Of a stretch of DNA of 64,000 bases, positions 47,136 through 56,768 are shown in pieces (within the stretch, counting starts at the first letter, position 1; every line of letters begins with the position of its first letter). Origin of the DNA: Symsagittifera roscoffensis (lineage: Eukaryota; Xenacoelomorpha; Acoela; Convolutidae); contig NC_087068.1 in NCBI RefSeq assembly GCF_963678635.1, positions 10,670,027-10,734,026 of the forward strand, written 5' to 3'. The position numbers and the translations under genes were made by a program. A model generated the notes under the pieces. It ran no database searches. It was not told the origin of the DNA and was given only the letters and a program-made list of their open reading frames with translations.

Positions 47136-47582
47136 TTGAGCGGGATCTCGACCCGGGGTGCGAATCATATCTGTGAACCATAAAACAGAGCTGATAGAAT
47201 ACATATTTGGTAGTAGTGGAATTTAGTTGCTGATGGAATTGGAGAAAGTACATTTCGCTTGAAAAAGTGATAAACTCGGTTTGTTGACGATAGCTTCTTT
47301 TTCCAACGCTCGGAACAATAAATGACAAAATAACTTTCGACGAAATTTTTTACTTGTAACACTTGTATATTATATTATCTCGTGTCGAGTTGCGTGTTCT
47401 TATTGAAGAAGCGTAACCCGTATCGATTTTAAATGAAAAGGACTTAAACACTTGACATCTTCTTTTATCATTATCACTTCCATATCTAGAAAATTCCAAG
47501 GATTTTGACTGGAATACATGATGAAGGGACTCATGACTGTAACCTCGGTTACTATGATACTTTTGACCTTCTGATTACTAGT

Positions 47583-47619
47583 AAAAAAAAAAAAGAAAAA
47601 AAAAAAAAAAAAAAAAAAA
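47583..47619 (+). repeat. Poly-A tract
   Basis: A run of As with a single G, on plus. It is opposite to the orientation expected for the tail of the minus-strand LINE, so it probably marks a separate retrotransposed insertion. Confidence 0.8.
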
Positions 47620-47639
47620 GGCAATTGTGAAACCTAGGT

Positions 47640-48790
47640 TTTGATAGTATCACAGTTAGGTATAAGCTTGTCATCTAATAGTAGATACGGATCTTTCTCA
47701 TTAAAAGATAAAACGTTACACTTTTCAATTCAGTATTAAAATCCATACCATTTTTATTGTCCATAGCCAGATTCTGTCAATATCAGATTTGAGTTCTGGT
47801 AACAAATACTAAGAAGTTTGCTGTCATCTGCAAATAAGTAGCATGTCGAGGCTAGTGCTTCGTTCGGTAAGTCATTGATGAAACTGAGGAATTATAGCGG
47901 TCCCAAAATGCTGACTTGTGGTACCCCGCTGGATACACACGCGACCGTGGACAAAACTTCATTGATTTTTACCCTTTGAGTGTGTCCACTTAAATAGGAA
48001 ACAATAAGTTTAGTAAGTTGTTGCCAAATCCGAGATTTGCCAACTTTTGTACTAACATGGAGTGAGGTACAGAGTCAAAAGCTTTGCGGAAAACAAAGTG
48101 AACAGCAATAAGCCTGGTGCTTTTTCCGCTTTTTCAGTGTACACGTCTTGAAGATAATGCAACATTTTAGTCCCAGTAGACTTCTCTTCATGAAACCATG
48201 TTGAGATAGTGTTAATTTTTGACTCACAATTGGAAAATTTTGATTAAAAAAATACGTTCAAGCAGAAGCGAGAGCTGGGGTAGAAAACTAATAGACCGAT
48301 AGTTCTGGACGTCTTCGAGACTTCCAGATTTGAGTGCCCGGGTTATATAAGCACATTTCCATGATTGTGGCCAAATTTTGCTAATTAAATTATGATAATA
48401 CAACTGTTAAACTAAAGGCGCGAGAATAGAACTACAGATCTTCAGAAAAAAATGGGAGTGGGTCATTTGACGTAAACGTGGGTTTACAGACTGAAAGCTC
48501 ATACTCAATGCTTGTAACGCTTAACTGAATAGCAGAAAGTAAGATGTTTGGATTTGCGGTTTCTTTGAAGGTGATTTGCTTGGCAGAACTGTACACAGAT
48601 GAAAAGTAACGATTGAATAGGTCAGCAATGTCATGATTGTTGGCTGCATGTTGTGAAATCCAGTGCAACTTAGACGGGTATTTATTTTCTTTGAAGGACC
48701 GTAGATACTTGAAGCGCTCTCGAGTGGAAGTTGGTGTGAGGCTTTGAAACATGCAAGTAAATGTCCAATCCTGATAACTTCAATTTCCAA
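47640..48790 (-). pseudogene. Broken non-LTR reverse transcriptase
   Basis: Motifs in order on minus: ADLFNRYFSSVY upstream; WKCAYITRALKSG...NYRSIS; motif A as FVFRKAFDSVPHSML (48064-48100); motif B and following as SGVPQVSILGPL...FINDLP (around 47930); motif C as FADD (47823-47834); then a KCNVLSFN motif. The catalytic aspartate of motif A is replaced by valine, and stops interrupt the frame after LGPL and in several other places. The spelling is typical of Jockey/CR1-type LINEs. Confidence 0.85.
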
Positions 48791-50539
48791 TGCTTTCTCA
48801 CAACATGCGCGGAAAATAATTTTTTTTTTCTCATAATTTTGAGGCTAAAGATTTGAAAACGGGAGTTTGTTTCAAAATGCTAACAAAAATGAGAAGTAAG
48901 GAAGAATCATTTATAGCTTATCGGAAGCAAATTTTCGAAAAAATTGGCAAAACTCTTGTCTTCGTTGTCAAGTCAATTTATTTAAAAATAAACTAGAAAA
49001 ACGTTCGCAGAATGTTTTCTCGCTATTGAATACAAATCAGCAAAATTAGAAATTTATCAATCAAGTTCGTGATTCCTATTCAAACATCAGCAGAATTACT
49101 GCGCTACATAACTCAAAAATTCAATTTATTGTTCCGAGCATTAGAAAAATGGGGAGGAACTGTGTATTCGGGTGTGTTTCTCAGGTACCACAAATAAGGT
49201 CGAACTGGTTTGAATGGAACTGGTCATATTAAAGCCTTTTCAGTCGTGATTTGAAGCACAATAAACAATTTTCCTTACAATTCATCCAGTGTCGAGAAAA
49301 ACCGGTATGAATTTTTTGATTGTTTTTTCTCAGTTCGATCGAGTAAAGCCAGCGAGCAGACATACAACAGCTGAATCATTCCTAATTTAAGATCTTAAAA
49401 CTTAATTTTTTGCAAGTAAAAGTAGTTTGGAGTTTTTTTCGCTTCATTCTGGGAACCAATAATTTCAAATTCTTTTGAAAATCAGTTTTTAAAATTTTAT
49501 TTTGTTTCTAGGCGTTTTTCTACAAAATTTTTTGTCAATCTGCCGACATTAGTTTGACTGTTTAATATGCCTAAGTAATATTTTCATAGCAGATCCTTTT
49601 ATGACACCAAGCAAACCTAGATTTTAACGACCATGGTCGGAACACTCTGTGCTACTTGCACAGTAACCGGCTATCCTTGTGTTAACTTAACTGTATTTTC
49701 AAACAAAAAAGAACACTGGTGAAATTTTTTTGGCTCTGTGAAATCTCAACATCATAATCCAAGTAAGTATGATTTTCCACCAGTCCATTTTCAGTATATA
49801 CCAATCAAGCAATGCTTCGATGTACTTCGAGCATTAAAAATCAGAAAGTTTCTGGTACCTTTCAACAAATCTGCTCGGGCAATGAGCGACGGCCGATCAA
49901 TATTTTTAGAGCAATTTATTGAAACTTCTATGTTGTCCCTAGAAAAGCAGTTGAACTTAGGAAAACTGCTAGCCTTAGTGAAAAGCAGTTGATCTTGACT
50001 TAGCCATTCCAATTTATTATCAATTCAAATTTATTAGCACTTCCAATTTAGCAATTGATTTACCGAGTTTGAGTTTTTCCAAAGTGCAAGGCTTAACGGG
50101 TTAACTTTAGATTGCAATATTTAAATGTCATCGCGTTTAAAAATTTCGGAGTGACATATCAGATTGAATTTGACGAGTTCACAAAATCAAAGATTACTGT
50201 AGCTAGAATAAAACGCTATTTCAGAAATTAAAGAACAGCTATTCGACCCTGTCAATAAAATTTTACAAAAAAACTGTAAATCTTCCACTCGAGCTTATGT
50301 TAAAGAAAAGGATCAATTTTTGACGGAGATCTAATCGTTTTCATGTATCGTAACATCTGTTGAATGCACTTCAAATATCTAAAATACGCAATTTGTGTTT
50401 GCCTATGCCGCAGCAGACATGAATCGAATCCCGCTGTTTGCAACAATTTTCGACGACCATTTAAGGGTCAGTTAAGGTAGTGGCATTGATACAGGTGTTT
50501 GTTTCCTTGTTTTCAGTGAAACACTATTGTTTTCTCTTT
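48791..50539. other. Non-coding; one weak coding-like stretch
   Basis: AT-rich. The plus frame at 49738-49992 follows no ATG and only vaguely resembles an RT fragment; not annotated as a gene. Confidence 0.4.
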
Positions 50540-50584
50540 AAGTACAATGCCAATTCATTGCCAGACTTACTTTTACTTTTCCTT

Positions 50585-51157
50585 TTAACATCTTCTTGTC
50601 CCTTCTTCTAAAGAGGTTAGACGGTTTATGACAGCTCTCCATTCAGCTCGGTCTTCAGCTGCAGTCTCGTGTACACCAGCGGCTGCCATATCTTGCTTGA
50701 GGCACTCTTTCCAGGTTTTCTTGGGTCTTCCTCTTGGTCTGCGACCTGGTGCCTCTGTGTGCATTATTTTCCTTAGCGGGTTCTCTTGATCTTGTTTTCT
50801 GCAGATGTGGCCACACCAAGTCAACCTTCGCTTCCTTATCACCAGCAAAATATCCTCTAGACCACATCTTCTGAGGGTTTCTGAGCTTGGCATTCGGTCT
50901 GACAGCGACCCATTGCAGACCATTCTGAGCATCCGGCGGTCACAGCTCTGTAATAACTGTTCTTCTCTATGTGTGAGTGCCCACGTTGCAGCTCCATACA
51001 AGATGGTTGAACGGATGCAGGTATTGTATGCCCTTGCCCGATGCTTCAGAGGGACGGTGGCATTGCATAGCAAGCTGCTCAGTTCCCTCCATTTAAACCA
51101 AGCAACGGAGATCCTATGTCTGACAGCTCTTTCAGCTCCTCGTACAGAGTGCAGCAT
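50585..51157 (-). pseudogene. C-terminal domain of RTE-like ORF2
   Basis: A 190-codon open stretch: TILYGAATWALTHREEQLLQ, RRMLRMV, ETLRRCGLEDILLVIRKRRL, TWCGHICRK, then a basic GRRPRGRPKKTWKE and ending in DRAEWRAVI. These are standard landmarks of the region after the RT in RTE- and related LINE proteins. It is the longest intact part of the element and ends at a stop at 50585. Confidence 0.8.
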
Positions 51158-52496
51158 GTTCCCCAGGTAGCAGAACTCGACCTCCTCTCCTCCTCTACTG
51201 TTCCTGAGTCCAGTATTATGGACTCATCTATCCATGTCCTTGGTTGCTGAGTACCACTGCACACAGGACAAGTGTACCCAGTGATACCAGCTAATGAGTT
51301 GAGGCCAGTGCATCTCTTGTGATACCATTTGCTGCAGCTTGTGCAGAAAATTGAGTTAACTCCTACCCCACGGTTACACACTGCACAGGGATATTGACCA
51401 GATGATGTTGCCTCCCTACTTCTCTTCCCTGATATCAACAGTTTGGTTTTGCCAATATTCACCTTCACCCCCACGGAGCTCCACTGCACTACTCCAGTCT
51501 TTGAACATTTTTGTAACACCTTCCTTAAAGTCCGCTGACAATACCAGGTCATCAGCATATAACAGCTCCCAAGGGTCACCTATCCGTACCTCTTTGGTGG
51601 CTTCTTCCATCACAATCTTGAACAGCAGAGGACTTAAGGCTGAGCCTTGATGGACACCGACACTGTTTGGAAATTTCTCAGACACCCCCAGCAAATCTAA
51701 CTCGAGACGAAGAGTTTGTGTACAGGCCCATTACTGCTTTGACCTGGTATTCTGGTAGCATTTGTCTTCTGAGTGCCCATGATATAGCCGGTCGTGGAAC
51801 CTTATCAAAGGCCTTCTCTAGGTCTACAAAGATGTGGTAGAGCTCTTTCTCGTTCTGCAAATACTTGTGCAGTTGGCGAGCAATGAAGATAGCGTCGGTT
51901 GTGGACTTTGCTGTAGCGAAACCAAACTGTTGTGGGCTGATCTTGATGTGTTCACCCAGCCTGCGCACTGGAGTACGCTCCCAGATCTTCATGCCTTGCT
52001 TCAATAGCCTGAGTCCTCTCTATTTGCCACACTCTAAATCATCACCCTTGCCCTTGTACAAGGGTATTGTGATGCTCTCGGCCCACTTATCAGGAGTTAT
52101 GTCGTTTCTCATGATGTTGTTGAATACCGAGCACAACATAGCAGAACCCTGGTCAGCAATCTTGAACATTTCAGAGATAAATTCTGAGGAACCCGAAGCC
52201 TTGCCGCTCTTCATGCGTTTCAGTGCCAGAGATACTTCTGCTTTCATGACCCTTAGTGGACCATGTACTGCAGGGATTTCCTCAAGTATATTTTGGTTTT
52301 CCCTGTTCAATAGATCTTCAAAATAACCTCTCCATCTTTCCTGCACTTCAGCAGGTTCCACTTTAATTGTCCCCCCGGCATCTTTGATGAAGTTGAAACC
52401 TAGCAAATCTTTTTGATCCTTGCGCATCTGTTTTGCCATCTTGAACATTTTTTGCTGTGCAGCTGTCGACTCCAGATCCTCACTCCATACCCTCAA
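51079..52496 (-). pseudogene. Broken reverse transcriptase with PHD-like finger
   Basis: From 52496 down: linker and fingers (WRGYFEDLLNRENQ, GKASGSSEF), FVDLEKAFDKVPR as motif A, GVHQGSALSPLLF as motif B, LLYADDLVLSAD as motif C. A stop near 52020 and frame changes near 51690 and 51475 break the frame. After the thumb-like GKTKLLISGKR comes a Cys4-His-Cys3 finger (51259-51387): CAVC, FCTSCSKWYHKRC, CPVC, matching PHD-finger spacing. Such a finger between RT and C-terminal domain is known in some invertebrate RTE-like elements. All catalytic Asp residues of motifs A and C are present. Confidence 0.85.
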
Positions 52497-53059
52497 TGCA
52501 TCTTCCTTGGCTTTTGTAACCTTTTTTTCTCCGTTGTTTATTTTCCTATATATGTGCTTGTCTGTGGCTGCTGCTGTGAGCTGCCATACCTTGTTGCCGC
52601 TTTCTTTTCTGCTATCACTACCTCCGCTGAGTCATTCCACCACTATGGTTCTCTGCCTCTGCCACCCTTTGTGCGTCCACAGGTCTTTTCACTGCCTTGT
52701 ATCATTATAGCTTCGACTTTTTCCCAAACCCCGTCAAATTCTTCTGTTAAGGAGAGCACTTCCTGGGATAATTCTTGTCACACATCAGGGTTTGTCAATC
52801 TCCAGGTTTTGATTCTTTTGACTCCGTTCCATTTTTTTCCATGCTTTCAACTTAAAGTCTGCTCTTACTAGGCGATGTTGTGTTAGGCATTCCTCTCCTG
52901 GTATCGCTTTGCAGTTCAACAAGTTGATGTCAAGCTTAGTTCTCCATAAAATGAGGTCAAGTTGTGTTGTTATATTTCCCGCTTTTGTAAGTTATCAATT
53001 TCTCAGGTTCTTTGCGAAAGTATGTATTGGCAACTCTGAGTTGGTGATTCTTGCATATA

Positions 53060-53545
53060 TCTAAAAGAGCTGGTCCATCTTCATTCTGAGTGCCATAATC
53101 GTATATGCCCATGATTTCGTCGTACCCCACATTGTTTGCTCCCTCCCACGTGACAGTTCAGGTCTCCCCCAATGATGATGCCCTCGTTGCCACTGACTGT
53201 AGCGAGGACTGAAGGCGTCCTTCTCTGTATTAGGCCTGCCAACTTGTGGTGCATATACTGAGACGATGTTATATGTTTTTGTGCTAAACACTATTTTGAT
53301 TCTCATTATACGGTCACTTATTCTCTCAACCTCAATGACATCTTCAGCCAGTTCTTGGCGCACCAGTATACCATCACCATTAGTGCCAGATGAGCTACTG
53401 TTGTACCAGAACTTACATTCACTGAGCATACAACAAGCATAGTAGTGCTGTTTCTTTTGTATCGGACCTCTTGTACGCAGCAGATATCTGCGTTTCTTCT
53501 TGCTAACATCTTCCCTTCATCGTCCCAACGTTTACAGTACACACC
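53060..53545 (-). pseudogene. Broken apurinic-type endonuclease of the LINE
   Basis: On minus: ARRNADICCVQEVRYKRN has the catalytic Glu (Q-E), and farther on NIVSVYAPQVGR gives the conserved V-Y-A-P motif. A GGD(L/P)N-like motif follows in another frame near 53155. A frame change near 53400 and further ones after 53220 break the domain. Confidence 0.75.
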
Positions 53546-53780
53546 TTCAACTTGAGTCCTTCTCTACGATCGCGTGTACGGCTGTTTAACCCAGAGATTC
53601 TTAGCACCCTCTGCCCATTTAAGGGCCGCTGGGGACTGAGGGCCATTGGCTGACTTTGTGCTGTCATAGTACAGTGAAGCGGGGGGTTTTATACACCGGA
53701 TGCCCTTCCTGACGTGAAACCCTCCCCATTTATCCGGGCTTGGGACCGTCATTGAGGGCAAACCAAACAGCACAGCAACA

Positions 53781-55965
53781 ACTCAGTGGCTGGGTCGCTG
53801 TACTATCCGGGTCACCCTCAGTGGCTGGGTTTTCACACCTAGAAGGAATCCAAAAACTAGTTACATTTTTCAGAATTTTCACTTTATGTGCCAGTCGGTC
53901 ATGTCACATAAAGTTGTTTGTCACATAAAGTTGTTTATTGAAACTAATTGGTCTTAAAACTTATTTAGTTATATTATTTAATTCTCAAGCTGCTCAGTTA
54001 TAACTTACTCCTCATACTCAAGTGCGTCGATATGTAAGTTCCAATTTAAATTTCTCGAGTGTATTTTATGATAGTTATGTTGAGATAAGGCGAGTTTTAG
54101 GTTGATCCATCTGAAATGGATCAAAGTTCCACTGTCCAATAAAAAGTAACTAAGCGGATTGTTCCGACCCGGTTTTTAACGGCGTTCATGTATTTTGGGT
54201 ATCCCGAGACCTAAGTATGGGGACGTTTTTATTTCTAGAGTGGGGGGGTATTTTGGTAGTGGCCTTTAAGCTGTAATGGGTTCCAGTCTCATGTCGCAAG
54301 CGAACCGAATTGGCTCCGACCGTTCTTGAGGCGGAAAAACACAAGAGATAGTGTCCCTGACTCTTGAGCCAATGGTTATAGGGCCTATTTTTCTTAAGCC
54401 TCATATGTGACTAAAGTAGGCGACTGTTACATAGTGTTTTTATGGCGCTCCTGGGTGTTTTTACGACATCATGACTACGGAGTCGAACCCACTTGACACA
54501 GCTCCGGGCTACATGCCCATTCTAGAGTACCGGTGGTACGGTTCAGCGGGAACGTGTAAACCTTCCGGTTGTACCGTGATAGCTTTTTAAGAAAACTCAA
54601 GAAAACTTCCTGGTACGCTCTCCGAACGAGGCTTAGCTAACCGAGTAAAGGGGGGCAACTAGGGGGACAAAAACACGAGCAAAAAAGGAAAACAAATAGG
54701 AACAAAAACTATAAAACGAAAAAAGACAGTGACTTTGATACCAAATTAGTTGGATCGAACCTTTGTATTAATTAAATAGTATACACATACTGTTTTACAA
54801 GACCGATCGTTTCGATCAATCTAGCAATTTTTCGATCAACTAGCAGTGACCTTGGTAGGGTGCCCGAGTGGGGGGCGTTGTTAAGGGTTTTTAGATAGAT
54901 TGCGACCCAACCGGACCACTGGGAGACTTGACTGGAAAGGGTGACCAGTCGAGTGGGAAAGAGGTTCACAAGGATCGAAACGGACCACCAAGAGACTTGA
55001 TTGGAAGAGGTGACCAGTCGAGTGGGAAAGTGGGTCTGCTGTCAAGGGCAGAACAGAGACAACCAGCACAGGGCCACCACAAGAGGACGCACAAGGGTGT
55101 TCTCAGGTCGGACAACGGGTATCGTTAGAATCCACATTACATTATAAGAAATAAGTGTAAAATTGGATAAGCGGAGTCCCATTGTTTTGAGGCAGTTTTT
55201 ACTCAAGCAGACCTGGAAACAGGTCTACGGTTTTCTCAAGAGAGGTTTAGCACCCGGCGCTTAAGGGATTTTTCGGCTTAAGAGGGGGGCTAAACAGGGG
55301 GGAGGTTAGCAGGGGGACTGGTTAGGTTAGAGGTTGGCGGTTGTAAATTGTAAAAAGGGGGGAATTAGAGTAACTAGTTAATCGACATCGTTGATTTAGT
55401 TACATTAGCCATCAACACGCGTGGTAACAATAGGTGGACATCCAAAACTTATCTCGAGTTAAGATTGGTACGCTGGTTGGATCGGTAGGGGGGAACGGAT
55501 ATAGACAGTTTTCGTGACACCTCATAAGACAACTAGTGGGGGGAGGAAAACGCGTGGCAATTAGGTACCAGACATTTTTTTTGAAAGAAGGTTGACATTT
55601 GTCTCCTTTGAATTTTAGGTGGGTTGATTACTCTGTTTTGTTATTTTTTCGGTACAGAATTTTATTTTTTCTATAGACATTGTTGCGTTTTGGGGAAGAT
55701 TTGCGATTGTTTTTTAATACAAACAGGTGATCACAAGATACCTGCACACAAGTTGTGGCTCCCAATTGCTGGGAACATTCAAAAAGAGGTAACTAAAAAA
55801 GGGGGGCCAGATTTGGCAACCAAGAGAGGGATTTTGGGAAAATTTTCAATAGAGCTTGAGTGGTGGTACAAGGTACAGACAACCAAGGAGTCCCTACAAC
55901 GAAGAAGAAAGAAATCCTATATCCAGACACTCAGTAACGAGTCTTGGGACAGTACCGAACTAGTC
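53781..55965. other. Upstream region of the Gypsy element, may contain its 5' LTR
   Basis: Less AT-rich than the rest of the window, with G runs, and no supported gene. GTCACATAAAGTTGTTT occurs twice in a row at about 53905-53937. The 5' LTR and primer-binding site should lie here or in 55966-56768, but without the 3' LTR, which is beyond the window, I cannot delimit them. The frame at 55624-55968 is featureless. Confidence 0.4.
54913..55050 (+). repeat. Two tandem 69-bp units
   Basis: GGACCACTGGGAGACTTGACTGG at 54913 and GGACCACCAAGAGACTTGATTGG at 54982, both followed by GTGACCAGTCGAGTGGGAAAG. Confidence 0.8.
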
Positions 55966-56476
55966 TAGGGACATTGCAGTCTGGGGACAGTCTTGGAGCA
56001 ACACAGTCTTGGGACAGTGCAACTTTGGGACATTGGTCTTGGGCCATTGGTCTTGGGACGTTAGTCTTGGGACATTAGTCTTGGGCCATTGGTCTTGGGA
56101 CGTTAGTCTTGGGACATTGGTCTTGGGCCATTGGTCTTGGGACGTTAGTCTTGGGACATTGGTCTTGGGACATTGGTCTTGGGACATTGGTCTTGGGACG
56201 TTAGTCTTGGGACATTAGTCTTGGGCCATTGGTCTTGGGACGTTAGTCTTGGGACATTGGTCTTGGGCCATTGGTCTTGGGACGTTAGTCTTGGGACGTT
56301 GGTCTCGGGCCATTAGTCTTGGGACGTTGGTCTTGGGCCATTGGTCTTGGGACGTTAGTCTTGGGACATTGGTCTTGGGACGATTAGTCTTGGGACATTG
56401 GTCTTGGGACGTTAGTCTTGGGACGTTGGTCTTGGGACGTTAGCCTTGGGCCATTGGTCTTGGGACGCTGGTCTAA
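55966..56476 (+). repeat. 14-bp minisatellite (TCTTGGGACATTGG)n
   Basis: About 30 units of TCTTGGGAC(A/G)TT(G/A)G and TCTTGGGCCATTGG in mixed order, with the outer units degenerate. 14 is not a multiple of 3, so both strands give long periodic open frames (42-bp period, LGTLVLGHWSWDVS-like); these are artefacts. It lies 0.3 kb upstream of the Gypsy start codon and may be part of the element's leader. Confidence 0.95.
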
Positions 56477-56768
56477 AGGTACCAACGAGAAGTACTGGGA
56501 CAACGCTGAACGGTCTTGGGACGGTAAAGAGAAAGTCTTGGAACAGCATTAGGAAGGGGGTACTACAAAAGTAATAGGTTAGGTTGAAGCACCAAGTATA
56601 ACAACACGTTCAACACGTTCCCTATCCTAACCTAACACGAAAGAGCTTACAAGAGTTCAAGAAAAATTGTTTTTAGCGAATTATTAATTTCTTTTTCCTT
56701 GGAGTTTTTAAACCTTAGAATAGAATTTTTGTAGACAATAATATTGTAAATAATAACAATTGTAAATA

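Larger units (their letters stand above)
46770..47160. mobile_element. Foldback element carrying a tRNA-Arg-like sequence
   Basis: Outer ends GTCGAGAT (46777-46784) and ATCTCGAC (47145-47152) are inverted. Inside, GCAAGATTTGAGCGGTTTGA repeats lie on the left and their inverted form (AAACCGCTCAAATCTTGC) on the right. A tRNA-like sequence sits between. No reading frame. It interrupts the LINE, so it is a later arrival. Possibly a tRNA-derived SINE or mini-LTR element; class unknown. Confidence 0.65.
46300..48790 (-). mobile_element. Dead non-LTR retrotransposon (Jockey/CR1-like), interrupted
   Basis: Minus-strand fragments occur in the order of a LINE ORF2: pre-RT region (48432-48752), reverse transcriptase (to about 47640), then the C-terminal domain (46300-46725). 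The two parts are split by a foldback element (46770-47160) and by poly-A-containing DNA. Endonuclease is absent. The 5' end is not defined. Confidence 0.75.
50540..53780 (-). mobile_element. RTE-like non-LTR retrotransposon, full-length but dead
   Basis: Minus-strand order: a GC-rich 5' leader (53580-53780, with GGATAAATGGGGAGGGTT and GGAAGGGCATCCGG), endonuclease, reverse transcriptase, PHD-like zinc finger, C-terminal domain, and a 3' tail with AAAAGTAAAAGTAAG short repeats near 50570. It is markedly less AT-rich than the surroundings, consistent with a comparatively recent insertion. Several frameshifts and stops show it is inactive. Confidence 0.85.

Noticed and set aside
47400-47624. 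Minus frame starting with a phenylalanine run
   Set aside because: The run is the complement of the poly-A tract; the rest has no domain.
49738-49992. Plus frame with faint resemblance to an RT N-terminal segment
   Set aside because: No ATG, no GPD-type motif and no RT continuation downstream.
54470-54545. tRNA-like box B (GGTTCGACTCC on minus)
   Set aside because: Only box B fits. No D-arm, anticodon arm or acceptor pairing could be built around it.
54605-54630. TGGTACGCTCTCCGAACGAG as a Gypsy primer-binding site
   Set aside because: The distance from TGG to the GAAC-like block is too short for a tRNA T-arm, and no LTR end could be shown beside it.
55960-56443. Open frames of LGTLVLGHWSWDVS type on both strands
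   Set aside because: Product of the 14-bp minisatellite; both strands are open only because the repeat lacks stops.
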